A stretch of 64,000 nucleotides of DNA from Ahaetulla prasina. Taxonomy: Eukaryota; Chordata; Lepidosauria; Squamata; Colubridae. The stretch lies in contig NC_080546.1 in the NCBI RefSeq assembly GCF_028640845.1, positions 82,409,757 through 82,473,756 of the forward strand, read 5' to 3'. The notes beneath the pieces are model-generated. The model saw nothing but the letters and a program-made list of their open reading frames with translations, did no database searches and was not told where the DNA came from. Shown in pieces: positions 32,811 through 43,412 of this stretch (the stretch's first letter is position 1; each line of letters starts with the position of its first letter). The position numbers and the translations under genes were made by a program.

Positions 32811-33506
32811 ATTATATTTATGAGTTAGGAATAGGGTAATTTTTAGATTTCACCCCTGGCCTTGGCTGATTTCTAGCAGTTGGCCATCTGGACAGAACAT
32901 CTGACCCCAGGAAAGAGAAGTGAAGACACTTAACATTATGGAAATTATGACAAAAATTAAAATATTTGTCAGAGTTAAATGAGTGGGAGAATCCAAGGCA
33001 AATGATTTCTGCTCTAAGTAACAGAGCCTATTTATAAAACCTCTGGCTTGTGCTGCCCAATGCATCCTTTCCTAAAACCTCAAGTCCATTGTGGGTAAGA
33101 AATCTAAATATGACAACTCTTCAATACAAACCTCCCAGTGGCTTCACTCAATACTTTTAGGAAATTATTAATTAGTACGAAGTGGAATTCCTAGCCTAGA
33201 AAAACAAAACTTGAACATAAGGATGTATACAAGTCAGAAAACAAGCAATACATTGATTTGTAGATGGGAAAGTTCTGAGTAATTTGATATAAAAAGTAAA
33301 CCGTTACTATTGGGTCCCAAAATCCATATCTTTTCTTCCCATGAATTGTAACGTAAAAGGTCCTGAATGATTTAGGATTGACATTGAGCAATTGCAAAGT
33401 TTCCTTTGCTGCCATCGGCAAGCACTACAAAATGCCACAATATATTCTGAACTGTTATAATCTCTTCTCTGCTGCTAATATAAAGATATTGTGTTTTTAA
33501 TTGTGC
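32811..33506. other. Stretch with no recognised feature
   Basis: Apparently unique sequence; no domain-bearing frame. Confidence 0.4.
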
Positions 33507-33738
33507 GAGCAATGTGGTAGCTTAGTGGAGAAAATGTTTACCTCCCACTTGGAAGGTTGAGAGTTTGATTCTAGCTAATGGCAGATGTTTCTCTCTCAGG
33601 GCATTCAGGAAAAAAAAAACATCTGCTGTGAACTGTACATAGGCATAAGGAAGGGCATTCGGCCAGTAAATACTCAGCTCCATCCAGTCACTTGGACTCT
33701 ACTCTGAATCATGGGACTTACGCGGGTCATTAAAAAAA
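33507..33738 (+). mobile_element. Possible old tRNA-derived SINE
   Basis: Box A-like GTAGCTTAGTGG and box B-like GAGTTTGATTC are spaced as in a tRNA. A body ending CCAGTCACTTGGACTCTACT and GAATCATGGGAC follows. No second copy in the window. Confidence 0.45.
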
Positions 33739-33962
33739 AGGAGTACTGTGTTTTTACCATAATTGTGTAATTATTCCGGATTCTGTATCAAACAAAAAAT
33801 GCACAAATTTTGCCAGAAGTAGAAAATTGAAATGACACAAAATCAACCGAGCCATCAGCCAGATCAACAATAAAAATTCCAAAGCCATTATAATTCCTGT
33901 ATGCATAATTCCATATATAGCTTTCCTAACAGGTTTTCCACCTTGGAATAGCAGGATAATTA

Positions 33963-34316
33963 CCATTAAAGGTAAAGGTAAAGGTTCCCCTCGCACATAC
34001 GTGCTAGTTGTTCTCAACTCTAGTGGGCAGTGCTCATCTCCGTTTCAAAGCCGAAGAGCCAGCGCTGTCCGAAGACGTCTCATGTGGCCGGCATGACTAA
34101 ACATTAGAGGTGCACGGAACGCTGCTACCTTCCCTCCAAAGGTGGTCCCTATTTTTCTACTTGCATTTTTTACGTGCTTTTGAATGCTAGGTTGGCAGAA
34201 GCTGGGACAAATAACGGGAGCTCGCCCCCTAATGTGGCACTAGGGATTCGAACCGCTGAACTACCGACCTTTCGATCGACAAGCTCAGCATCTTAGCCCC
34301 TGAGCCACCGTGTTCC
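33963..34316 (-). mobile_element. Sauria SINE-like element
   Basis: Minus-strand copy. AAAGGTAAAGGTAAAGG tail, CCCCTCGCACATACGTGC Bov-B-type end, and head complement ATTCGAACC and CTGAGCCACCG. Confidence 0.85.
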
Positions 34317-34429
34317 TTAATTGTATACTCATTTGTCAATGAAATTTTATAGGATTCAATAAGGGTTTATTATTCCCAAATACAAATGAGAGGGGGAAGG
34401 CTGGTCAGTTCTGAATTCAAGTCTGTAAG

Positions 34430-34540
34430 CTCTAGTCCTGCTTTAGCCACAAAGCCAGCTGGGTGGCCTTGAGGCCAGTCACTTTCTCTCAGTCCTAGGA
34501 AGCAGCCAATGGTAAACTATTTCTGAAATTGTAAACTAGG
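34430..34540 (+). repeat. MIR-like SINE core remnant
   Basis: Contains GCTGGGTGGCCTTGAGGCCA and GTCACTTTCTCTCAGTCC, resembling the conserved core of old tRNA-SINEs. Weak, single copy. Confidence 0.35.
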
Positions 34541-34564
34541 CAGTCCACGGGAATCAACACTAAC

Positions 34565-34789
34565 TCCAAAGTATGGCAGCAAAAATGGGATGCAATGTGG
34601 GGGGGGGATGTCGCTCCCCCCGCACCTCATTTTGGGCTCAGTACACCTCCCTGCAGCCTCTTGGGAGCCAAAAAGGGGTGTGTGGGGACTCCTGGAAGGG
34701 GCAAGGAGTGGAGGAGTGGAGCGGGGCCAGCCAGCAGTTTAACAATCGGTTCGCCTGAATCGGCTCGAACCGGCTGAAACCCACCACTG
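34565..34789 (-). mobile_element. hAT-like element, family F2 relative
   Basis: Right end GGCTGAAACCCACCACTG with GGCTCGAACC. The left boundary is not resolved. Confidence 0.5.
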
Positions 34790-35047
34790 CCCATGGCCTC
34801 TTGTTCTACCTCAGAATGAGTTCACCAGCATTGATCATCCCGATTTAACCAGGCCAGAGAGACTAGATCATCCACGATAATAATCTTTGCCCCTCGCTTC
34901 CACATCATTCTCCTTTTCATTCCAATTTTTTTAAAAGCCCCAACATCTGGAAGCCAGAGGTAAGTTGCCAAACGGGTCTTTCATCTTTCAAGATCACTAT
35001 GAAATTGGAGCTGAATTTGACCTGCCCGTTTTAGGAGGTGGGGAGGC

Positions 35048-35565
35048 AAAAATCCCACCAGACTTGAAATCCTAGGCTTAGAAAACTTGGAACTCCGTCG
35101 CCTTCGACAAGACCTAAGCTTAACTCACAGAATCATCTATTGTAATGTCCTTCCTGTTAAAAACTACTTCAGCTTTAATTGCAATAATACTAGAGCAACT
35201 AATAGATTTAAACTTAATGTCAACCGCTTTAATCTAGATTGCAGAAAATATGACTTCTGTAACAGAGTCATCAGTGCTTGGAATACTTTACCTGACTCTG
35301 TGGTCTCTTCCCATAATCCTAAAAGTTTTATCCAAAAACTTTCTACTATTGACCTCACCCCATTCCTAAGAGGACCATAAAGGGCGTGCATAAGCGCACA
35401 AACATGCCTACCGTTCCTGTCCTATTGTTTTTCTTTTCTTCTTCCTATATATATGCTTATACCTCCTTATATTTACCCATATATGTGTTTATTTACTATA
35501 TAATCTTTTTGTATGATACCTACATATATTGTTGTGACAAAATAAAATAAATAAATAAATAAATA
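35048..35565 (+). pseudogene. LINE type D, RT C-terminus and 3' end
   Basis: The frame at 35087-35380 encodes MELRRLRQDLSLTHRIIYCN, then NTRATNRFKLNVNRFN, CRKYDFCNRVISAWNTLPDS and the terminal TPFLRGP. This is the carboxy end of a non-LTR RT polyprotein (family knowledge: the WNxLP block is common at the ends of CR1/L2/Rex-type ORF2). It continues into a 3' UTR with GGGCGTGCATAAGCGCACA and an (AAAT)n tail. 5'-truncated; the shown start is not a real initiation site. Confidence 0.8.
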
Positions 35566-35579
35566 AATTTAAAAAAAAA

Positions 35580-36285
35580 AAACAACCTCGAAACTTTCCA
35601 AGGCAACAAATTTTGGATTTCTCAGCTCTACTATAAAAAACAGCGAGAAGATTCTAGAAATATAAAAATCTGTGCTATAGATGTAGCTATAGCTGTGGAG
35701 AACTGCAATTTTCTCCTTGCTCTGTAGCAGTGCCAGGTTGTTGCTGAATCATCCCTTATTGAATGAAAATGATAGGGAACAACTGACTAGCCAAAAGAGT
35801 TCATACCTCTATTCGCAGCCAATGTTTATATTTCTGTCTCCCGATTTTCCCCTGCCAGCTAATTCTTATATTACCCTTTACCGGTTTATAGGTTTGAAAC
35901 CCATTATTAACTTTACGTAAAGGCCTTTATTAACTGGAAACTTAAGCTTTCTAATAATGGTTTTAAATTACGGTGGTTCGCTCTCCTGCCATTCCGGTAA
36001 GCAAATGAAGCGCCAGATGAATGAAATACATTGTAAATGGAAACCTTTTGAGCCTAACTCTAGAGAGACAAAGAACAACCACAACAATAACATTGCCAGT
36101 GACTCAGATCTAATGTGGAGTGGGATCTTGGCTGGTTGCAATCTTACTCACAGGAGTAGTTTTGGAAACCTCCCGTGGAAAGGAAGGTGCAAGTACTATT
36201 TACCTTTGTGGCTTACAGAAGTGAACCATTTAATCAGTGCTTGCTGATCCTATCTCACCCCACACACAAATAGTTCCAAAAACTC
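35580..36285. other. Stretch with no recognised feature
   Basis: Apparently unique sequence; short frames without domains. Confidence 0.4.
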
Positions 36286-36289
36286 AGAG

Positions 36290-36750
36290 AAGGAAAGGTG
36301 GGAGGGAGGGAGGTGAGGAAAGAAGGGAGGAAGGAAGGGGAGGGAGGAAGGAAGGGGAGGGGGGGAGGGAGGGAGGAAGGGAGAGGAGGAAAGAAGGAGG
36401 GAATGAAGGAAAGGGGAGGGAGGGGAGGGAGGGAGGGAGGAAGGGGAGGGAGGAATGAAAGGAAGGGGAGGCAGGGGAGGAAGGAAGGAGGAAGAAGGAA
36501 GGAATGAAGGAAGGGAGGAGGGGAAGGAAGGAGGAGGGATGGAGGGAGGAAGGGAGGAGGAGGGAGGGAGGGAGGAAGGAGGAGGAGGAAAGAAGGAAGA
36601 AATGAAGGAAGGAGGGAGGGAGGGCGAAGGAAGGAAGGAAGGGAAGGAGGGGGAAGGAAGGAAGGGGAGGGAGGGAGGGAGGGAGGGAGGGAGGGGAGGA
36701 AGGAAGGAAGGAAGGAAGGAAGGAAGGAAGGAAGGAAGGAAGGAAGGAAG
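36290..36750. repeat. Polypurine tract (GGAA/GGGA)
   Basis: About 460 bp of imperfect purine repeats. A CT-rich mirror tract follows at 36787-36832 after 37 bp of ordinary sequence. Confidence 0.95.
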
Positions 36751-36835
36751 ATTCCTGATCTATTTTTTTTCTAAATTATCAGGATCCTTCCCTCCCTCCC
36801 TCCCTCCCTCCTTCCTTCCTTCCTTCCTCTCTTTC

Positions 36836-37650
36836 ATATTGCCCTGTACTGGAAGGCTGCTTTATAACATTTAACATTAGAAATTAGTTACACTTTAAAG
36901 GCCTGCTATTTGGTTGTTTTCTTTTTCTTTCTAGAGGTGAAAATTTATGTGAAGCAAAGTTATTGTGTTAGTATTTTAAGTAGCTTGTAGTTGGCTTTCA
37001 AGTGAATATGTCATTTAGATGAATTAAGGCGGTTTGTATAGCTCTGCTGGCATTGTTATTCCTGTCCATCTGGAAGCAAAGCAAACAGCGCAGGAATATG
37101 TTGATTTATAGAAAGAAAGTACCTTTGAAACTTTATTCTATTTAATGAAGCCTGCAAATCTTTCATGTAGAACTAAAGGGAATCTACATTTTTCTCTTGA
37201 TGTGTACTGAGTTCATGTTATAATTCACAATCGCTCTTGACCCGATGCGTCATCTGAAGAACTTGGAATCTCATATATGAAAAAGTAAGATATATATTTA
37301 GGACATTGAATTTATATTTGTACTCAGGACAAGACTTGGCCATGCTGTATTTTTGCTTTTCATTTTAAATTAAAGCGATCCCCGCAATTTCCTTTCTAAA
37401 TTCTGGCACAGTTTTTAAGGATTGAACGGGAAGAAGTGGGAACGGAAAGAAATGTAAAGAACTGTGTAATAAAAATGGTGTTAAGATCATGCCGCTTGGT
37501 ACCCAGCCAGTTTGAAGACAAGATACTTTTGACAAATTAATTTCACTCAAGCTTGAGTATATTTGTGTACAGAAAGCTGGCTAGCCACCAGCATATATTT
37601 GAAAACCATGAGAAATAGAGTGAATAGTATTTGATCAAAGAGGGTAGGCT
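36836..37650. other. Stretch with no recognised feature
   Basis: Apparently unique sequence; no element recognised. Confidence 0.4.
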
Positions 37651-37653
37651 GTC

Positions 37654-37654
<1 letters not shown>

Positions 37655-37712
<58 letters not shown>
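37655..37712. repeat. (ATCT)n microsatellite
   Basis: About 14 units, just upstream of a LINE D copy. Confidence 0.95.
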
Positions 37713-37715
<3 letters not shown>

Positions 37716-37752
37716 CTCACCACATCTATCTATCTCACCACCACTATCTATC

Positions 37753-38254
37753 TCACTATACCCTCACCACATTTCTGACATCAATACAATTGAACGTGTC
37801 CAGAAATATTTTACAAGAAGAGTTCTCCATTCCTCTGAAAACAACAAAATACCTTATCCCACCAGACTTGAAATCCTAGGCTTAGAAAACTTGGAACTCC
37901 GTCGCCTTCGACAAGACCTAAGTTTAACTCACAGAATCATCTATTGTAATGTCCTTCCTATTAAAGACTACTTCAGCTTTAATTGCAATAATACAAGAGC
38001 AACCAATAGATTTAAACTTAATGTTAACCACTTTAATCTAGATTGCAGAAAATATGACTTCTGTAACAGAATCATCAGTGCTTGGAACACTTTACCTGAC
38101 TCTGTGGTCTCTTCCCATAATCCTAAAAGCTTTAACCAAAATCTTTCTACTATTGACTTCACCCCATTCCTAAGAGGACCATAAGGGGCATGCATAAGCA
38201 CACAAACGTGCCTACCGTTTCTTTCCTATTGTTTTTCTTTTCTTCTTTATACAT

Positions 38255-38255
<1 letters not shown>
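37753..38255 (+). pseudogene. LINE type D, host of Penelope P2 (left part)
   Basis: The frame at 37891-38184 repeats the type D C-terminus (97 codons, ending FTPFLRGP). Upstream, IERVQKYFTRRVL-like residues are present. The 3' UTR runs into a TA tract at 38270 where Penelope P2 is inserted. The missing end of the 3' UTR is found at 39650-39727. Confidence 0.8.

Positions 38256-38267
<12 letters not shown>

Positions 38268-38350
<83 letters not shown>
38268..38350. repeat. (TA)n microsatellite
   Basis: Pure TA at the outer 3' end of the left Penelope arm, following a short CA run. Confidence 0.95.
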
Positions 38351-38353
<3 letters not shown>

Positions 38354-39568
38354 TCTTTAGTTATTCGGGTTTTCTCCCGTAAAATTGGAAGTGTCTTGGC
38401 GACGTTTCGAAGTCTCATTCGTCATCTTCAGGCTTCAGCCGTGCTTCTGGGAGCAATGTGTGACTGCAGCTGTTTCTTCCTTTTAACTGCTAGTGGGGTT
38501 TGAACTGATTGGGTGGGAGCTTGGCTGTGCTCTGATTGGATGGGGTTTTGGTGCTCTGATTGGATGGGGTGTGTCCTCTTTGGGTGGGGGCTTGGTTGTG
38601 CTCAGATTAGTCTGAGCTGCAGGGGATTTGAGCTGGTGAGCTGCACAGCTGTTGTTTGGCTTCTGGTCCTTGGTCGTGCCACATCTTCATAGTGGGTGTC
38701 AGTCTGCTGCATGTATGGATTGGAGGGGTTTGAAATGGCTAATGTTGCAGCTGCGGTCTGGCTTCTGGTCCTTAATCGTGCTTCATGATCAGTGTGGGTT
38801 TGGGTCTGCTTTCTGGGTGGATGTGTGGTGGTGACATCCTGTGTGGACCTCGTGAGTGTGGGTCTGGTGTCATTCCTCGTGTTAGGGACACGTTTGTCAA
38901 TAAGGGCAGGTTTCCAAATGGCTGGTAGGCGGGAGGTATCTTCTCTTTTGTTCATGCTGTGTGGGCGTTTTTCTATCTCGATGGCTTCTCTGATTATTCT
39001 GTTGTTAAAGTGTTCAGTTTTGGCGATAGTTCTGGTCTTTTTAAAGTCAATATCGTGTCCTGTGGCTTTAAGGTGTTGGACCAGGGAAGAAGTTGGTTCC
39101 TCTTTTTTGACTGAGTTCTTGTGTTCTTCAATGCGTGCACTTATTCTTCTGTTGGTTTGTCCGATGTATGTGGTGGGGCAGGCGGTGCATGGGATTTCAT
39201 ATACTCCTCGATTTTGTAACTTGATTTCTAACAACAGCTGTGCAGCTCACCAGTTCAAATCCCCCTGCAGCTCAGACTAATCTGAGCACAACCAAGCCCC
39301 CACCCAAAGAGGACACACCCCCATCCAATCAGAGCACCAAAAAAACCCCATCCAATCAGAGCACAGCCAAGCTCCCACCCAATCAGTTCAAACCCCACTA
39401 GCAGTTAAAAGGAAGAAACAGCTGCAGTCACACATTGCTCCCAGAAGCACTAAGCTGAAGCCTGAAGATGACGAATGAGACTTCAAAATGTCGCCAAGAC
39501 ACTTCCAATTTCTGGAGAAAACCCGAATAACCAAAGATCTACATACAAACACCGTGAAAACCTCAGAA

Positions 39569-39575
<7 letters not shown>
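38351..39575. mobile_element. Penelope-like element, head-to-head inverted dimer P2
   Basis: The minus arm (39231-38351) carries the GIY-YIG frame and 3' region. The plus arm (39232-39575) is a shorter inverted copy of the same 3' region. Both end in CTCAGAAAAC-type sequence or its degraded form, and TA tracts. Inserted in the TA-rich 3' UTR of LINE D. Confidence 0.82.
38602..39234 (-). CDS. Partial Penelope GIY-YIG endonuclease frame
   Basis: 210 open codons. The domain reads GVYEIPCTACPTTYIGQTNR, where VYEIPC...TYIG is the GIY-YIG core. Then come RISARIEEHKNSVKK, HLKATGHDIDF and IREAIEIEKRP, which has the conserved glutamate region. After about residue 85 there is a Thr/Pro/Arg-rich tail with two imperfect copies of RTRSQT. 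In Penelope elements this endonuclease sits at the C-terminus of the RT polyprotein and nicks the target; here the RT is lost at the inversion junction, so the start is not genuine. The tail has no known fold. Confidence 0.85.
   Translation of the reverse strand: MLEIKLQNRGVYEIPCTACPTTYIGQTNRRISARIEEHKNSVKKEEPTSSLVQHLKATGHDIDFKKTRTIAKTEHFNNRIIREAIEIEKRPHSMNKREDTSRLPAIWKPALIDKRVPNTRNDTRPTLTRSTQDVTTTHPPRKQTQTHTDHEARLRTRSQTAAATLAISNPSNPYMQQTDTHYEDVARPRTRSQTTAVQLTSSNPLQLRLI

Positions 39576-39650
<75 letters not shown>
39574..39650. repeat. (TA)n microsatellite
   Basis: TA tract closing the right arm of P2, with the LINE D 3' UTR resuming behind it. Confidence 0.93.
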
Positions 39651-39651
<1 letters not shown>

Positions 39652-39726
39652 GCTTATTCCTCCTAATATTTACTCATATATATGTTTATATACTATATAA
39701 TCTTTTTGTATGATGTTGTGACAAAA

Positions 39727-39727
<1 letters not shown>
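39651..39727 (+). mobile_element. LINE type D 3' UTR end (right part)
   Basis: TATGCTTATTCCTCC, ATATAATCTTTTTGTATGAT and TTGTGACAAAAT match the type D end at 35440-35545. Confidence 0.8.
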
Positions 39728-39766
<39 letters not shown>

Positions 39767-39829
39767 ATCTATCTATCTATCTATCTATCTATCATATATC
39801 TATCTATCATCTATCCATCCATCATCTAT

Positions 39830-39888
<59 letters not shown>

Positions 39889-39904
39889 CCTACCTCCTTC
39901 CTAC

Positions 39905-39983
<79 letters not shown>

Positions 39984-40025
39984 TTTCATTCTTTCTTTCT
40001 TCTATCTATCCATCCATCCATCATC

Positions 40026-40067
<42 letters not shown>

Positions 40068-40159
40068 ATATATCTATCTATCATATATCCATCCATCATC
40101 TATCTACCTACCTTCCTTCCTTCCTTCCTTCCTTCCTTCCTTCCTTCCTTCCTTCCTTC

Positions 40160-40247
<88 letters not shown>

Positions 40248-40277
40248 TATCCATCCATTCATCCATCCATCATCATC

Positions 40278-40351
<74 letters not shown>

Positions 40352-40457
40352 ATATATCTATCTATCATATATCCATCCATCATCTATCTACCTACCTTCC
40401 TTCCTTCCTTCCTTCCTTCCTTCCTTCCTTCCTTCCTTCCTTCCTTCCTTCCTTCCT

Positions 40458-40550
<93 letters not shown>

Positions 40551-40583
40551 TATCCATCCATTCATCCATCCATCATCATCATC

Positions 40584-40648
<65 letters not shown>
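39728..40648. repeat. Higher-order tetranucleotide array
   Basis: Three successive modules of (TATC)n, a spacer with ATCCATCCATCATCTATC, then (TTCC)n, (TTTC)n and a CATCCATCATCATT spacer. They are followed by a final (TATC)n. The array starts exactly where the LINE D tail should be. The 347-codon frame across it is an artefact. Confidence 0.95.
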
Positions 40649-40735
40649 TACATTTTTTTTACCACCCATCTGCCCTGCAAGGAGAAGTTCTGGGCAGCTT
40701 ACCGGCTATAAAACAAATAAAATAATAATAATTAA
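40649..40735 (-). mobile_element. L2-type LINE 3' tail, diverged
   Basis: TTACCACCCATCTGCCCTGC and GGGCAGCTTACC form a degenerate version of the LINE terminal stem, followed by A-rich sequence. Confidence 0.5.
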
Positions 40736-40763
40736 AAGATTCAAATAACACATAATTAAAATA

Positions 40764-40858
40764 CAGGCAGTCCTCCACTTATGAACACAATTGTCCCCAG
40801 AATTTATGTTGTTAAGTGAGACATTTGTTAGTTTTGCCCCATTTTATGACCTTTCTTG
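40764..40858. mobile_element. DNA-transposon end (GTAGTCCTCGACTT type)
   Basis: ACAGGCAGTCCTCCACTTAT and TTGTTAAGTGAGAC match the family seen at 20238 and 21522. Truncated. Confidence 0.55.
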
Positions 40859-40860
40859 AA

Positions 40861-40951
40861 ACTCCCAAAAAAGAAAAGTGGTGTGATTAGCCATCAAACC
40901 TCAAAAATACACTTTTCCCAAAAGATTTCCACAATTTTGGCCACTACTGTA
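40861..40951. mobile_element. Orphan Tc1-type TIR
   Basis: Matches the right TIR at 17503-17595 over about 90 bp (GCCATCAAACCTCAAAAATA, CCACTACTGTA). No partner TIR nearby. Confidence 0.75.
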
Positions 40952-41011
40952 TAATAAAATTGAAATAAGACAGCTAAGAATTGGATGGGATAGGCATGAA
41001 ATCTTCTTACC

Positions 41012-41250
41012 TTGTCAGCCACTTCCAGTGGCGAGTACCCTGCTCAGGCCAGCTTACAAAGCCAGGTTTTAATACTCTTCTGATAGAGTATCATACCAAA
41101 ATGAAAATGGTACCTCTCGTGGTAGAATGTTCTACAGGGATGGGTCCACAACAGAAAAGGCTCTTCTCCTTGACCTTAACCTGTTTCAATTCCTTAACAA
41201 ACAGGTTTTGTCACAGGCCTCTTCTTCTGGCGCGACTGGGGTGGACTTGC
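41012..41250 (-). pseudogene. Diverged L2-type LINE C-terminal remnant
   Basis: The minus strand keeps order and spacing of the LINE A C-terminal region, including the phrase equivalent to GRRAFSV (AGAAAAGGCTCTTCTCC on the plus strand). Many stops. Another remnant is at 53241-53350. Confidence 0.45.
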
Positions 41251-41392
41251 TCTGAAACAAGAGAGTCGAGAATATCAGGAGGCAGGCAGATTTAGTCCGG
41301 CTACCCTATCATCTTTATTAATTATGAAGTGACACAGGTATAATGATTGTGTTACCTTCTCATCCATATGTTCCAGCCAGCAGTAAGTTTCC

Positions 41393-41629
41393 AATATACT
41401 ACCGGTTCGCTGTGCGCACAGACGATCACTTCGCACGCACACCTTCCGTGCATGCTCCCGGCCTTCCACACATGTGCTTTGCTCGCTCGCACACCTTCAG
41501 TATTTGCGCCTGGCCTCAAAAATGTCCCTAAATAGGATGACATAGAGCCGGGGCAGGTTGGTGGGCCCACTCGCGATCTCCGCTCCCGGTTCGCCCAAAC
41601 TGGTACGAACCGGCTGAATACCTCCTCTG
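41393..41629 (-). mobile_element. hAT-like element, family F2 relative
   Basis: Right end GGCTGAATACCTCCTCTG with GGTACGAACC. The left side starts with ACTACCGGTTCGC. Target duplication uncertain (TTTCCAAT versus TTTCCAGC). Confidence 0.5.
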
Positions 41630-41666
41630 TTTCCAGCAATGCTTGCTTCACTTTTCCATCTGTCTC

Positions 41667-41727
41667 CTGCAAGGAGTTGGCCTAGAAGACCTCCAAGGTC
41701 CATTCCAACTCTGTTATTCCTTCCAGT
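41667..41727 (+). mobile_element. CR1 3'-end stub
   Basis: GGCCTAGAAGACCTCCAAGG and CCAACTCTGTTATTCC. Confidence 0.75.
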
Positions 41728-41810
41728 CGATCCATTCTCAAGACTGCCAGCCTCAGGACAACCAGAAGCTAAAAGTAACTGCTGCAACTGGACCTTGAAA
41801 GCTACTTTTC

Positions 41811-42378
41811 TGTTCTGCCTCGTCCTCCCTCCTCTCCTTAGCCGGGCCCCTCCCATCTCGTCCCGGGTGTGCTATCAGACTCTGAGTCTGATAATGAAGA
41901 TGAACGGCCTGTCATGCCTCCAGCCCCCTGCCCTGGCCCCATGCCCGGAGAGGATTCCAGGAGTGAACAAACAAACCTCACTCATTCGGTGTGTGTTCCT
42001 TTGGCTCAGCCATCAGAGGATGTCAGCCACGGATTGGAATTGCTCGGGGCTACTCCTTCTGACCCCTCCCTTTCTCAAACAGCAGAAGACAGTTCAGGGT
42101 GGGAGGATCCTCGCTTCCAGAGATCTTAGAGGCGATGCCAGCAGAAGGGGCAGGCCTGGATAAATGCTGAGTCATGGAGCCACACCCTACAGCCTATATA
42201 AAGGACCTGCTTTTGGCATTCCTTGAGCCAAGCAAAGTCTCATCTAGTTTGCTGAAGGTTGGATTCCTGCCTGCCCTGAGAAATCTGGAAGGAATTTGGC
42301 AAAGCTGCAGAGGCTTCGTGGCCACGCTTGATACGGACTTCCTAGACCCGGTCGTTGGAGGGGGAGGGGGACATGACA
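41811..42378 (+). mobile_element. Solo LTR e (U3-frame group)
   Basis: 568 bp, TGTTCTGCC to GACATGACA, perfect 5-bp duplication TTTTC (41806-41810, 42379-42383). The U3 frame has one stop at codon 9, then stays open to 42129 with the SDSESDNEDERPV and WEDPRFQR blocks. TGAGTCA is at 42168-42174, TATAAA at 42197-42202. Closest relative: LTR d. Confidence 0.9.
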
Positions 42379-42458
42379 TTTTCTAACCATGATCTGCCCC
42401 TCTTGAATAAATTGCATTTTTACTGTGTAGTCTTTATGATATGAAATCTTTAATAGCA

Positions 42459-42569
42459 GCAGTGGTGCAGTGGTTAGAATACAGGACAGCAGGCTACTTC
42501 TGCTGACTGCTGGCTGCCTGCAATTTGGCAGTTCAAATTTCACCAGGCTCAAGGTTGACTCAGCCTTCC
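42459..42569 (+). mobile_element. SINE type E2, head part
   Basis: Head CAGTGGTGCAGTGGTTAG and box B-like GTTCAAATTTC, body GGTTGACTCAGCCTTCC. Continues at 43237 after LTR f. Confidence 0.85.
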
Positions 42570-43236
42570 TGTTCTGACCCAGCCTTTGCAGAAGCAAGAA
42601 ACAAACTCTTCACAAAGAAAAAAAAACCTCTTTAATTACACCTTATGAATTAATTGCATTTACCCACAAAGTCCAGGCAAGAGTCCTGCAATGAATTAAC
42701 AGAAGCAATCGGTCTTAATCAGCTTGTCATGATAATTGCAAGGCCATGAACTTCCCATCTGAATGGCTGCAAATTAAGTCAGTTCAAATAAACATACTTC
42801 CGTTCTGGCAGTCTTTGTCACATGAAACACAACGAGCAAAATCTCCAGAAATGTGAACAGTTGTCTGCTACGACTACCACTCCCCTTTCCTCCTATTTAT
42901 TCCTCAGCCAGGGAGGAGCCATTCAGAGTCCACGTTTCTTTTGCTTCCCGAGTTGATTCCTTGTACTCTGTTGTTTACCTCTCCTATCTGCTCTGCGCAT
43001 ACATGCATCTAGAACAGGCCCCAGCTGTTCCTCCACCTCATTTCATTTCTGACTCCAAAGGCAACTGCCTCTCTGGTGGTTGGGAAATGCTGGATGGCCC
43101 TGGCTCTATCTCTGTGTCCGATGCTGAGCATCCATCAGAGCCTTCCCAAGGCTCCAGAACTGGCTCAAGTTCTTCCCCAACATCCTCATCATCTGAGTCT
43201 GCTGCCAACTCTGCTGGCAGCTGGCAGGCCACAATA
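42570..43236 (-). mobile_element. Solo LTR f (U3-frame group, most diverged)
   Basis: 667 bp inside SINE E2, perfect duplication CTTCC (42565-42569, 43237-43241). The minus strand begins TATTGTGGCC (TG changed to TA) and ends GGTCAGAACA. The U3 frame, again in phase with nucleotide 5, runs 64 codons and is strongly acidic (DSDDEDVGEELEP), with a stop at 43038. A TATA-like AATAAATAGG follows. No TGAGTCA. Confidence 0.85.
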
Positions 43237-43372
43237 CTTCCATCCTTCCAAGGTCAGTAAACTGAAGACCCGGATTGTTGGGGGGAATATACTGACTCTG
43301 TAAACCGCTTAGGGAGGACTGTAAAGCACTGTGAAGTGGTATATAAGTCTAAATACTATTGCTATACAATAG
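43237..43372 (+). mobile_element. SINE type E2, tail part
   Basis: Body GAAGACCCGGATTGTTGG, tail TAAACCGCTTAGGGAGG and GAAGTGGTATATAAGTC, ending TATTGCTATAC. Confidence 0.85.
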
Positions 43373-43412
43373 TCCATGGACACAGTATTAGTAAAATAGA
43401 AGCCTTACATCC

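Noticed and set aside
39682..40725. 347-codon frame with Ile-Tyr-Leu-Ser repeats
   Set aside because: Translation of the tetranucleotide higher-order array.
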